This document shows positions 1 to 7,665 of a stretch of 64,000 nucleotides of DNA, piece by piece. The notes under the pieces were generated by a model. That model had not been told where the DNA came from. It was given only the letters and a program-made list of their open reading frames with translations, and did not search any database. Origin of the DNA: CAIWHR01 sp963734085 (GTDB taxonomy: Bacteria > Pseudomonadota > Gammaproteobacteria > Burkholderiales > Casimicrobiaceae); contig CAVTFT010000013.1 in assembly GCA_963734085.1 (NCBI GenBank), forward strand, positions 124,001 to 188,000, written 5' to 3'. Position numbers and translations under genes: made by a program. Numbering within the stretch: position 1 is the first letter of the stretch; every line of letters starts with the position of its first letter.

Positions 1-352
1 CGCGCCAGTCGATGACCGCAGTGCCGACGAACCACGCGAGGACCGTCGCCATGCAACCGCCGAGCGCGCCGGCGGAAAGCCAGCGCCAGCGATTGCCGGC
101 CGGTCGCGGCCTCGGGCCCGGCACGGCGGGCGTGACCTCGAGGGCGGTCTCGAGCCGCTTGCGCAGCGTCGGCGGCGCAGTGAAATAGGGAACCTCGGCG
201 CGGATCCGGGCGCGCAGCGAAAGCAGGCTCTCGCGCTCGGCCGCGCAGTCGGCGCACGCGCGAAGATGGTTTTCGATCGACAGACGCTGCAGCCGGTCCA
301 CTTCGCCGTCGACGTAGGCCGCGATCAGGGGCAGCGCTTGATGGCAGTTCAC
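1..352 (-). CDS. Anti-sigma factor, zinc-finger type (3' end cut by window)
   Basis: Partial protein read from a GTG at 352; the 3' end lies outside the window. The first 40 residues carry a ZAS-type zinc motif, H-x3-C-x2-C (NHLRACADC), preceded by an N-terminal NC. A Gly/Ala/Val-rich hydrophobic segment near residue 100 (ALGGCMATVLAWFVGTAV) looks like a single membrane span. This is the usual plan of a membrane anti-sigma factor that holds an ECF sigma factor at the inner membrane until a signal releases it. The start overlaps the sigma stop codon by four bases (GTGA), so the two are translationally coupled. The inducing signal cannot be read from the visible part. Confidence 0.8.
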   Translation of the reverse strand, partial: MNCHQALPLIAAYVDGEVDRLQRLSIENHLRACADCAAERESLLSLRARIRAEVPYFTAPPTLRKRLETALEVTPAVPGPRPRPAGNRWRWLSAGALGGCMATVLAWFVGTAVIDWR

Positions 353-888
353 GTTTCACCTCCGGCGGCCCGTCCGGCGATTGCGCGCAGGAGCGGCGAG
401 CGTTGGAGCAGGCTGCGGGCACGCGCCAGCCTGGACATCACGGTCCCGATGGGGATGTCGACGACACGGGCGATGTCCTTGTAGGAAAGCTCCTCCATTT
501 CCCGCAGGATCACGACTTCACGAAATCCGGGCGGCAGTTGCGCCACCGCGTCTGCCAGCCGTTGCGACGCGTCTTTGCGCAGCGCCGCCTCCTCGGGTCC
601 CGGTGCCGCGATATCGGCGGCCGCATCGATGGCCGCGCCGTCGTCGCGCACGATCTCCGCGGGCCGATTGCGCTCGCACCAGTCGTAGAACGCGTGGCGG
701 ACGATCGTGAGGAACCAGGCGCGGCCGTCGCTGCCGTGCAGGGAAGCTTCGTACTTGAGCGCCCGCACGCACGCGTCCTGGACCACATCCTCGGCATCGT
801 GCGCGTCGCGGGTGAGCCAGCGCGCGAGGTTGTACGCCGCGTCGAGATGCGGCAGGACCAGTCTTTCGAAGCGCGAATGATCGGACAC
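349..888 (-). CDS. ECF-family RNA polymerase sigma factor
   Basis: A 179-residue protein with sigma region 2 at the N terminus (FERLVLPHLDAAYNLARWL, then DAEDVVQDACVRAL) and region 4 near residues 115-165 (LPPGFREVVILREMEELSY, then DIPIGTVMSRLARAR). There are no regions 1 or 3, as expected for an extracytoplasmic-function sigma. The start is GTG at 888, with GGAG seven bases upstream; an overlapping ATG upstream is in another frame. It directs RNA polymerase to a small regulon controlled by the overlapping anti-sigma gene. The divergent neighbours, an exported metallophosphoesterase and a cupredoxin, are the obvious candidate targets because matching promoter-like elements face both ways between 964 and 1032. 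Confidence 0.92.
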   Translation of the reverse strand: MSDHSRFERLVLPHLDAAYNLARWLTRDAHDAEDVVQDACVRALKYEASLHGSDGRAWFLTIVRHAFYDWCERNRPAEIVRDDGAAIDAAADIAAPGPEEAALRKDASQRLADAVAQLPPGFREVVILREMEELSYKDIARVVDIPIGTVMSRLARARSLLQRSPLLRAIAGRAAGGET

Positions 889-963
889 GGGGATGCTCCA
901 TCCTCCTGTCGACGTACCGCCGCTGCGGCCATTCTATTCCCGCCGCATTCAGGCGATCGTGAG

Positions 964-990
964 CTACCCCTCGTGAAGCGGATTTATTCC
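964..990 (-). promoter_or_regulatory. Candidate ECF promoter of the sigma/anti-sigma operon
   Basis: On the minus strand GGAATAA (990-984) is followed after exactly 15 bases by GGTAG (968-964), about 75 bases upstream of the sigma start. The same arrangement, with the same 15-base spacing, occurs on the plus strand at 1006-1032. The pairing suggests that the sigma factor recognises both promoters and regulates itself. Assignment of -35 and -10 roles is inference. Confidence 0.5.
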
Positions 991-1005
991 CGGTGCGCGC
1001 CGATC

Positions 1006-1032
1006 GGAATAACCGTGGAACGCCGTCGGTAA
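1006..1032 (+). promoter_or_regulatory. Candidate ECF promoter of the metallophosphoesterase-cupredoxin operon
   Basis: GGAATAA (1006-1012), 15 bases, then GGTAA (1028-1032), ending 44 bases before the metallophosphoesterase start. It mirrors the minus-strand element at 964-990 in motif and spacing, which would make the two transcription units a divergent regulon of one sigma factor. Confidence 0.5.
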
Positions 1033-1076
1033 GGCGTCGTAGAGAGGCCCCGGTTTCCAATCTCCATGGAGGCAGC

Positions 1077-1985
1077 ATGACGCAGCGGATCGATCGACGC
1101 GAATTCCTGAAACTGGCCGGGTTGGGCGGCGTCGTCTACGCGTCCGGTCTCGGCATTGCGCGTGGCACCGACGAGGCCACGATGCTGAAGGGCACCGATG
1201 GCAGCGACTTCTACTTCGTTCAGCTTTCCGACGCCCACTGGGGCTTCGAAGGCCCGCCGAACCCCGACGCCAAGGGGACGCTCAAGAAGGCAGTCGCCGC
1301 CGTCAATGGCCTGTCGGAGCCGCCGGATTTCATCGTCTTCACCGGCGATCTGACGCACACGACCGACGACCCGAAGGAGCGCCGGCGGCGGATGACGCAG
1401 TTCCGCGAAATCGTCAGCGAGCTCAAGGTGAAGGACGTTCGCTTCATGCCGGGCGAGCACGATGCTTCGCTCGACCGCGGCGAAGCGTTCCAGGAATTCT
1501 TCGGCAAGACCCATTACACGTTCGACCACAAGGGCGTGCATTTCATCGCGCTCGACAACGTTTCGGATCCGCGCGCCCAGTTGGGCGACGAGCAGCTCGC
1601 GTGGCTCGCCGCCGATCTCAAGGGCCAGCCGAACGACGCCAACATCGTCGTGCTGACGCATCGCCCGCTGTTCGACCTCTATCCGCAATGGGATTGGGCG
1701 ACACGCGACGGGCAGAGGGCCATCGACCTGCTGCTGCCAATGCAGCACGTGACGGTGTTCTACGGGCACATTCATCAGGAGCACCACAAGATGACCGGCC
1801 ACATCGGCCATCACGCCGCGAAATCGCTGATGTTTCCGCTCCCGGTCGCGGGGTCGCAGCCGCAGCGCACGCCGTTGCCGTGGGATCCGGCGCAACCCTA
1901 TCGCGGTCTCGGCTTTCGCGACATCGAGGCCGAGGCGAAGGATCGTGACTTCAAGCTGACCGAGCTGCCGGTACAAGAGGGGTGA
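1077..1985 (+). CDS. Tat-exported metallophosphoesterase
   Basis: A 302-residue calcineurin-type phosphoesterase. The N terminus has a twin-arginine signal (DRREFLKLAGLGGVVYASG, about residues 6-24), so it is probably exported folded with its metals. Metallophosphatase motifs follow in order: QLSDAHWG, FTGDLTH, PGEHDASLD (in place of GNHE/D), LTHRPLF and YGHIHQEH. The start ATG at 1077 has GGAGG at 1068-1072; an upstream in-frame codon at 993 would put residues in front of the Tat signal and was not used. The substrate is unknown. It is followed four bases later by the cupredoxin gene and is probably cotranscribed with it from the element at 1006-1032. Confidence 0.85.
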   Translation: MTQRIDRREFLKLAGLGGVVYASGLGIARGTDEATMLKGTDGSDFYFVQLSDAHWGFEGPPNPDAKGTLKKAVAAVNGLSEPPDFIVFTGDLTHTTDDPKERRRRMTQFREIVSELKVKDVRFMPGEHDASLDRGEAFQEFFGKTHYTFDHKGVHFIALDNVSDPRAQLGDEQLAWLAADLKGQPNDANIVVLTHRPLFDLYPQWDWATRDGQRAIDLLLPMQHVTVFYGHIHQEHHKMTGHIGHHAAKSLMFPLPVAGSQPQRTPLPWDPAQPYRGLGFRDIEAEAKDRDFKLTELPVQEG

Positions 1986-1993
1986 CGCGATGA
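1982..1993 (+). other. Bridging micro-ORF, 3 codons, metallophosphoesterase to cupredoxin
   Basis: A GTG on the metallophosphoesterase stop (GTGA) opens a frame of GTG-ACG-CGA that stops with TGA on the cupredoxin start (ATGA). On its own it could be chance; it is listed because the same arrangement recurs at other junctions in the window. Confidence 0.3.
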
Positions 1994-2355
1994 ACATGCC
2001 GAGAAGACGTTTGACCGTGATTGTCGGATCGCTGCTGCTCGCCGCCGGCGTGGGCGCCCTCGGCGCTAACGCGGCGTCGAAGGCAAAGGTCGTCAAGGTC
2101 GTGGCGCGCAGGTTTACCTACACCCCGAACCGGATCATGCTCACCAAAGGCGAGGCGGTGGTGTTCGAGCTCACCACGGCCGATGTGCTGATGGGATTCA
2201 GCCTGCCGGATTTCGGCGTACGGGCCGACATCGAACCGGGCAAGGTCACCAGGCTCGAGTTCACGCCGGACAAGGTCGGCACATTCACCTTCCTCTGCGA
2301 CATCTTCTGCGGTTCGGGCCACGAAACGATGAACGGGACACTCGTCGTCGCATAG
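1990..2355 (+). CDS. Periplasmic cupredoxin with CuA-like motif
   Basis: A 121-residue secreted protein: hydrophobic signal segment at residues 8-29 ending in ANA, then one cupredoxin domain. The C terminus has C103-x3-C107-x3-H111-x2-M114 (CDIFCGSGHETM), the CuA loop pattern of cytochrome oxidase subunit II and nitrous oxide reductase. The other CuA histidine, expected in the TTADVxHSFxxP segment, is methionine here (DVLMGFSLP, Met68). So it may bind a single copper or an altered dinuclear site. It has no transmembrane hairpin, so it is not a full oxidase subunit. Likely role: periplasmic copper binding or electron transfer, under the neighbouring ECF sigma factor (inference). Confidence 0.85.
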   Translation: MNMPRRRLTVIVGSLLLAAGVGALGANAASKAKVVKVVARRFTYTPNRIMLTKGEAVVFELTTADVLMGFSLPDFGVRADIEPGKVTRLEFTPDKVGTFTFLCDIFCGSGHETMNGTLVVA

Positions 2356-2536
2356 CACCGATGCTCCGCTGCCGCAGCGCGCAATCTTCGGGAGCGCCGC
2401 GCGATGGCGCGCCCGGTCGCGGGCTTCCTATACAATGACGGACGCGTCGGTCGGCTGAACGACCGGCAGGCAACAGGCGGCAACGCCACCACCGCGAGCT
2501 GCGGCCCGCGGTCCCGGTCATTCATCACCCGAAAGA

Positions 2537-4867
2537 ATGAAACCGCGCTACGTCGTGCTCGTCGCGCTCGCTGTACTCGTCGCCGCAGCCGGATGGTTCG
2601 CGTATCGCTGGTACGACGCACGCGCCACGGCGGCGCCCGTCGCCGCAGAACCGGCTCCTGCCGCGACCTATGTCGGCGGCAAGGCCTGCGCCGAATGCCA
2701 TGCGAAGGAACACGCGGCCTGGCAGGGCTCGGATCACGATCTCGCAATGCAAGTCGCCCACGACAAGTCGGTGCTCGGCAATTTCGGTGGCGAGAAATTC
2801 GTCTACGCCGGCACGACGTCGACCTTTTTCAGGCGCGACGGCAGGTTTTACGTCAACACCGACGGACCAGATGGCAGGAATGCCGACTTTGAGATCAAGT
2901 ACACGTTCGGCGTGCATCCGTTGCAGCAGTATCTGATCGAGTTCCCGGGCGGGCGGATGCAGGCGTTCGGCATCGCGTGGGACTCGCGGCCGAAGGCCGC
3001 CGGCGGGCAGCGCTGGTTCCATCTTTATCCCGGGCAGAATCTCAAGGCCGGCAATCCGCTGCACTGGACCGGGATCGACCAGAACTGGAACTACCAGTGC
3101 GCCGAATGCCACTCGACCAATCTGCGCAAGAATTTCGACGCTGCGGCGGGAACCTTCAAGACGACGTGGTCGGAGCTGGATGTCGCGTGCGAAGCCTGCC
3201 ATGGCCCGGGTTCCCGCCACGTCGCGTGGGCGCGGAAGGAAGGCGACCCGAAGACCTATGCGACCGACAAGGGGCTCGCGCTGGCCCTGGACGAGCGCAA
3301 GGGCGTGACCTGGACCGCCGATGCGAGCACAGGCAATGCGCGCCGCAGCGCGCCGCGACAATCCGCGCGCGAGATCGACATGTGCGCGCGCTGCCACACC
3401 CGCGCGGGACGGTTCAGCGACGACTACGTCCACGGCGCGCCGTTGCTCGATTCGCACCGGCTCTCGCTTCTCGACGACGGCCTTTACTGGAACGACGGCC
3501 AGATGCGCGACGAGGTCTACAACTGGGGTTCGTTTGCGCAGAGCGCGATGTACGCGCAGGGCGTCACGTGCTCGGATTGTCACGACCCCCACTCGCTCAA
3601 GCTCCGCTCGCCCGGCAACGCCGTCTGTGCGGGATGCCACGCGCCGGCGAAATACGACAGCGCGGCGCACACGCATCACAAGGATGCGAGCGCCGGCGCC
3701 GCCTGTGCGTCCTGTCACATGCCGACGACGACGTACATGGTCGTCGATCCGCGCCACGACCATTCGATGCGCATTCCGCGCCCGGACCTGTCGGTCAAGC
3801 TCGGCACGCCGAACGCGTGCAACGGCTGTCACGCCAAGCAGTCGGCGCAGTGGGCGGCCGATGCGATCGCGAAGTGGACCGGCAAGCCGCCGCACGGTTT
3901 CCAGAAGTTTGCCGAAGCGCTGCGCGCGGGTTCGGTCGGTGCGCCCGGCGCGCGTGGTGCGCTGCTCATAGTCATCGATGACCGGACGCAGCCGGCGATC
4001 GCCCGGGCGAGCGCGCTCGACCGCCTCGGCCGCATGCTGACGCAGGCGACGCTCGATGCGGTCACGCGCTCGCTCAACGATCCGGACCCGCTGGTCCGAA
4101 CCGCCGCCGTCGAGGCGCTCGCGAACACCGAGCCGCCGTTGCGGCACCAGTATCTCGCCAGGATGCTGGATGATCGCGTGCGCAGCGTGCGGATGGCCGC
4201 GGCGCGCGCGCTCGCCGGTCCAGCCGAGCGCGAGTTGACTCCGGCCGAGCGGCCACGGTTCGACGCGGTGCTGGTCGAGCAGATCGCCGCTTTTTTGTAC
4301 ACCGCCGATCGCCCGGAGGGCCGGGTCGGACTCGGCAATCTGTACGCGGCGCGCGGCGATGCCGGCGGGGCGATCGCCGAATACCGCAAGGCGATCGAGG
4401 TCGATCCGACGTTCGTCGCGGCGTATGCGAATCTGGCCGACCTCTACCGGGTACGGGGTGCCGACGCAGAGGCCGAAGCTGTGCTGCGGGAGGGGGCGGT
4501 CCGCAATCCGCAATCGGCACCGCTCCAATACGCGCTGGGGCTCACCTACGTGCGGCAGAAAAGAAAGCCCGAAGCGCTGAAGGCGCTGCACGAGGCAGCG
4601 CGGCTCGCACCCGACGATGCGCGGTTCGCGTACGTCTACGCCGTGGCGCTCAACGATGCCAAGCGAAACGACGAGGCGCGGAAGCTCCTCGCCGCCGCGC
4701 AAAAGCGCCATCCCTACGATCGCGATGTGTTGACCGGACTCGCGTATTTCACCGCGCAGGCGGGCGACAAAGCGAGCGCGCTCCGCTACGCGAGGACGCT
4801 GCACGATCTCGATCCCGAAAATCCCGAGTACGAGCGGTTGATCGCGCAGCTCTCCGCGGCAAGGTAG
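2537..4867 (+). CDS. Octahaem cytochrome c with HEAT and TPR repeats
   Basis: A 776-residue protein with an N-terminal signal anchor (residues 5-24) followed by eight CxxCH haem sites: CAECH at 51, then CAECH, CEACH, CARCH, CSDCH, CAGCH, CASCH and CNGCH, all before about residue 440. The middle (about 470-570) has HEAT-like helical repeats (LNDPDPLVRTAAVEALAN) and the last 180 residues are TPR repeats (GNLYAARGDAGGAIAEYRKA). This order is known in cytochrome c554-related multihaem proteins of unclear function. It should sit on the periplasmic face and carry electrons, with the repeats binding a partner. A TATACAAT at 2429-2436 could be its -10 box. It ends 162 bases before hoxF; a functional link to the hydrogenase is possible but unproven. 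Confidence 0.88.
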   Translation: MKPRYVVLVALAVLVAAAGWFAYRWYDARATAAPVAAEPAPAATYVGGKACAECHAKEHAAWQGSDHDLAMQVAHDKSVLGNFGGEKFVYAGTTSTFFRRDGRFYVNTDGPDGRNADFEIKYTFGVHPLQQYLIEFPGGRMQAFGIAWDSRPKAAGGQRWFHLYPGQNLKAGNPLHWTGIDQNWNYQCAECHSTNLRKNFDAAAGTFKTTWSELDVACEACHGPGSRHVAWARKEGDPKTYATDKGLALALDERKGVTWTADASTGNARRSAPRQSAREIDMCARCHTRAGRFSDDYVHGAPLLDSHRLSLLDDGLYWNDGQMRDEVYNWGSFAQSAMYAQGVTCSDCHDPHSLKLRSPGNAVCAGCHAPAKYDSAAHTHHKDASAGAACASCHMPTTTYMVVDPRHDHSMRIPRPDLSVKLGTPNACNGCHAKQSAQWAADAIAKWTGKPPHGFQKFAEALRAGSVGAPGARGALLIVIDDRTQPAIARASALDRLGRMLTQATLDAVTRSLNDPDPLVRTAAVEALANTEPPLRHQYLARMLDDRVRSVRMAAARALAGPAERELTPAERPRFDAVLVEQIAAFLYTADRPEGRVGLGNLYAARGDAGGAIAEYRKAIEVDPTFVAAYANLADLYRVRGADAEAEAVLREGAVRNPQSAPLQYALGLTYVRQKRKPEALKALHEAARLAPDDARFAYVYAVALNDAKRNDEARKLLAAAQKRHPYDRDVLTGLAYFTAQAGDKASALRYARTLHDLDPENPEYERLIAQLSAAR

Positions 4868-4942
4868 CGCCACAGAGGCGTCACCCGGGCACGATCAAGC
4901 GCTGTGCCGGCGTTCCGGGCGCGTATCGCCCGCGAATCCCGG

Positions 4943-4964
4943 CCCGTTGACGTGCGTCAACGGG
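4943..4964 (+). promoter_or_regulatory. FNR/CRP-family palindromic site upstream of hoxF
   Basis: A perfect inverted repeat: CCCGTTGACG (4943-4952), two-base centre, CGTCAACGGG (4955-4964). The core is TTGA-N6-TCAA (4947-4960), the half-site pattern of FNR/Anr/Dnr/FixK regulators. Its centre is about 76 bases before the hoxF start, and an AT-rich segment (ATCATAT, 4984-4990) lies where a -10 box would be for a site centred near -41.5. This fits activation of the hydrogenase operon by low oxygen or nitrogen oxides. Which family member binds is not known. Confidence 0.6.
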
Positions 4965-5029
4965 CGACCATCGCAATCCGCCGATCATATCGATAGCGAC
5001 GGGCCGCCGGAAGCGGCTCGCCGGTTCCG

Positions 5030-6814
5030 ATGAACTCCGCGCCGACCATCAACGACCGCGTCGCCCGTCACGGGAGCGATCCAACACGCCTCGTGCAAAT
5101 CCTGCGCGACATCCAGGCCGGGCAGGGTGCGCTCGACCCCTCGACGATCAACGCCGTCGCGCAGGCGCTGCGTATACCGCGCGTGCGCGTAGAGGCCGTA
5201 GCGACGTTCTACCATCTGCTGCACACGCGCTCGCACGGCGCCTACGAGATCCTGTTCTCGGACAACATCGTCGACCGGATGCAGGGCAAGGCCGAGATGA
5301 TGGCGTATCTGTGCGAGCGGATGTGGCTCGAACCGGGCAAGGTTTCGGAAGACGGCCTCGTCTATGTCGGAAGCACGTCGGATATCGGCATGGGCGACCA
5401 GGGGCCCGCAGCGCTCGTCAACGGCCATGCGCTGCCGTGTCTCGACCGGACACGCCTGGACCTCGTCGCCGGCCTGATCCGCAACGGCAAGCCGCTCGCC
5501 GACTGGCCGCGGATGCTCTTCGACGTTGCGCAGAACGTCCGTCGCACCGATGACCTGCTCGGCAAGCCGCCGGCGCGCGGGCTCGCCGTCAGGCGCGCGG
5601 TCGAGCTGGGCGCGGAAAGGGTGCTGGCAGAACTCGACGTCTCGGGATTGCGTGGCCGCGGCGGCGCCGGCTTCAAGGCAGCGGTCAAGTGGGCGTCGTG
5701 CCGGCGTGCGGCGGGCGACGCCCATTATGTGATCTGCAACGCCGACGAGGGCGAGCCAGGCACGTTCAAGGACCGCGTGCTGCTTCAAGGTTATGCCGAT
5801 CTCGTTTTCGACGGGATGACGGTCGCGGCGCGGGTCGTCGGCGCACGGAGCGGGCTCCTCTATCTGCGCGGCGAGTATCTGTATCTCGCCGACGCGCTGG
5901 AGCGAACGCTGCAATGCCGGCGCGACGATAACCTGCTGGGCGAGCGGATCCTCGGCGAAGCCGGCTTCGATTTCAACATCGAGATCCGCCTGGGCGCCGG
6001 CGCGTACATCTGCGGCGAGGAATCCGCGCTGATCGAATCGCTCGAAGGCCAGCCGGGTCGACCGCGCAACCGGCCGCCCTATCCGGACACGCACGGCTAT
6101 CAGGGACGGCCGTCGGTCGTGAACAACGTCGAAACCTTCGCCTGCGCGGCAAGGATCACCGTCGATGGCGGGGCATCGTTTGCCGCGACGGGCACGCGTG
6201 AATCGACGGGCACGAAGCTCCTCTCGGTGTCCGGAGATTGCGCGCGCCCGGGCGTCTACGAATATCCGTTCGGCGTGACCGTGCGCGACGTCCTCGACGA
6301 CTGCGGCGGCGCGAAGGCGCTCGCCGTGCAGGTGGGCGGTCCGTCGGGCACCTGCGTTCCGTGGCGCGAATTCGATCGGCGCCTCGCGTTCGAGGACGTG
6401 CCGACGGCGGGGGCGTTCATGGTGTTCGGGCGCGATCGCGACATGTTCGAGGTCGCACGCAACTTCACGCATTTCTTTGCCGAGGAGAGCTGCGGCTTTT
6501 GCACGCCCTGTCGCGTCGGCACGTCGCTCTTGCGCAATCACATGGACAAGCTCGCAGCGGGCAAGGGGAGCGCCTACGACCTCGCGCAAATGCAGCGCCT
6601 GATGCACATCATGCTGACGATGAGCCATTGCGGTCTCGGCCACACCGCGGCGAAGCCGGTCGTCGAGACGATGGAAAAATTTCCGGACGTCTATGAACGA
6701 AGGCTGAAAGTGCTCGATTTCGCGCCGGCCTTCGACCTGGACCGCGCGCTCGCGACCGCCCGCCAGATCACCGGCCGCGACGATGCGTTTGCGCACGTGG
6801 ACGAAGCGACATGA
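5030..6814 (+). CDS. hoxF: NAD-reducing hydrogenase diaphorase subunit HoxF
   Basis: A 594-residue flavin subunit of the soluble bidirectional [NiFe] hydrogenase; it exchanges electrons between NAD(H) and the FeS chain through FMN. Residues 1-150 form a NuoE-like domain without the C-x4-C...C-x3-C ligands, as in group 3d HoxF. The NuoF-like part has the nucleotide/FMN loop GRGGAGF (about residue 210), NADEGEPGTFKDR and GAGAYICGEESALI. The [4Fe-4S] ligands are C488, C491, C494 and C534. Length matches known HoxF proteins (about 600). It is first in the operon, and its stop overlaps the ATGA of a repeat element that leads into hoxU. Cytoplasmic. The FNR-type site at 4943 is its likely control. 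Confidence 0.95.
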   Translation: MNSAPTINDRVARHGSDPTRLVQILRDIQAGQGALDPSTINAVAQALRIPRVRVEAVATFYHLLHTRSHGAYEILFSDNIVDRMQGKAEMMAYLCERMWLEPGKVSEDGLVYVGSTSDIGMGDQGPAALVNGHALPCLDRTRLDLVAGLIRNGKPLADWPRMLFDVAQNVRRTDDLLGKPPARGLAVRRAVELGAERVLAELDVSGLRGRGGAGFKAAVKWASCRRAAGDAHYVICNADEGEPGTFKDRVLLQGYADLVFDGMTVAARVVGARSGLLYLRGEYLYLADALERTLQCRRDDNLLGERILGEAGFDFNIEIRLGAGAYICGEESALIESLEGQPGRPRNRPPYPDTHGYQGRPSVVNNVETFACAARITVDGGASFAATGTRESTGTKLLSVSGDCARPGVYEYPFGVTVRDVLDDCGGAKALAVQVGGPSGTCVPWREFDRRLAFEDVPTAGAFMVFGRDRDMFEVARNFTHFFAEESCGFCTPCRVGTSLLRNHMDKLAAGKGSAYDLAQMQRLMHIMLTMSHCGLGHTAAKPVVETMEKFPDVYERRLKVLDFAPAFDLDRALATARQITGRDDAFAHVDEAT

Positions 6815-6903
6815 GCGCCGCCCGGCCGCCCGAAGGCGCTCGCCCTCCTCGGGAGGGGGGAGGCGCTGCCCACGCAGTGGGCGAGTCTGGGGGAGGTCAC
6901 CCA
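6811..6903 (+). repeat. ATGAGC-type intergenic repeat between hoxF and hoxU
   Basis: A GC-rich spacer that begins ATGAGC on the hoxF stop codon and opens with the peptide MSAARPPEGA. The first 28 bases nearly match the minus-strand element between dapE and prmB (16249 downwards), with a common core CGGCCGCCCGAAGGCGC. It stays open in the hoxU frame and could add 31 Pro/Gly/Ala-rich residues to HoxU, but it ends in a good ribosome site (GGAGG 6892-6896) for the internal GTG at 6904. Confidence 0.7.
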
Positions 6904-7665
6904 GTGACCGGATCGACGTTCACGCTCGACGGCAGGACCATCGCCTTCCGCGAGGGCCAGTCGATTATCGATGCGGCCGCTGCGGCCGGTGTCTACATTC
7001 CGCATCTGTGCCACCGGCCCGGGTACGCGCCGCACGGGAGCTGCAAATTGTGCACGGTGCTCGTGGACGGGCACCCGGTTGCGGCCTGCACGACGCCGGC
7101 GCGCGCCGGCGTCGTCGTCGCCAACGCTACGCCGGCATTGAACGACGACCGGCGCGCGCTGGTCGAGATGTTGTTTGTGGAAGGCAACCATATCTGTCCT
7201 GCGTGCGAAAAGACCGGCAACTGCCAGCTGCAGGCGGTTGGCTATTTCCTCGAAGTCACGGCGTTGCGCTTCGATCACTTCTACCCGCCGCGCGATCTCG
7301 ACGCCTCGCACAAAGACTTCGTGCTCGACCGCAATCGCTGCATTCTGTGCGCCCTTTGCGTGCGTGCGAGCCGCGACGTCGACGGCAAGGACGTCTTCGC
7401 GATCGGCGGGCGCGGCATCCACTCGCGCCTCCTCGTCAATGCGGCGTCTGGACGTCTCGGCGACACCGACCTCTCGCTCGATGACGCCGCCGCCCGCGTG
7501 TGCCCGGTGGGCGCGATCCTGGTCAAGCGCGAGGCGTATCGGGTGCCGATCGGCGAGCGTGTCTATGACGGGCATCCGATCAGCGAGGTGGCGCTCGCCG
7601 AAATTGTGCCGCGCAGCGTGGCCGCAGGGATGGAAGAACATCGGGAGGAGCCGGGCGATGACTGA
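6904..7665 (+). CDS. hoxU: NAD-reducing hydrogenase FeS subunit HoxU
   Basis: The iron-sulphur subunit that joins the HoxF flavin to the HoxYH hydrogenase module; similar to the N-terminal part of NuoG. From the start used here it has 253 residues. [2Fe-2S] ligands: the cysteines of LCHRPGYAP, GSCKLC and AACT. The [4Fe-4S] site with a histidine ligand is H-x3-C-x2-C-x5-C (GNHICPACEKTGNCQL), and a further ferredoxin-like C-x2-C-x2-C with a distant CP follows (NRCILCALC, VCPVGAI). The GTG at 6904 is chosen because GGAGG lies seven bases upstream and the product then begins where HoxU homologues begin. The alternative ATG at 6811 lies in a repeat and would add 31 low-complexity residues. Overlaps hoxY by eight bases. 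Confidence 0.92.
   Translation: MTGSTFTLDGRTIAFREGQSIIDAAAAAGVYIPHLCHRPGYAPHGSCKLCTVLVDGHPVAACTTPARAGVVVANATPALNDDRRALVEMLFVEGNHICPACEKTGNCQLQAVGYFLEVTALRFDHFYPPRDLDASHKDFVLDRNRCILCALCVRASRDVDGKDVFAIGGRGIHSRLLVNAASGRLGDTDLSLDDAAARVCPVGAILVKREAYRVPIGERVYDGHPISEVALAEIVPRSVAAGMEEHREEPGDD

Noticed and set aside
2118..2747. Minus-strand frame opposite the cupredoxin gene
   Set aside because: No start context or domain, Arg/Pro-rich composition; explained by the plus-strand genes.
2525..4873. A 782-codon open frame on the minus strand
   Set aside because: It is the antisense shadow of the multihaem cytochrome; the plus frame has eight CxxCH sites and TPR repeats while the minus frame is Arg/Gly-rich without domains.
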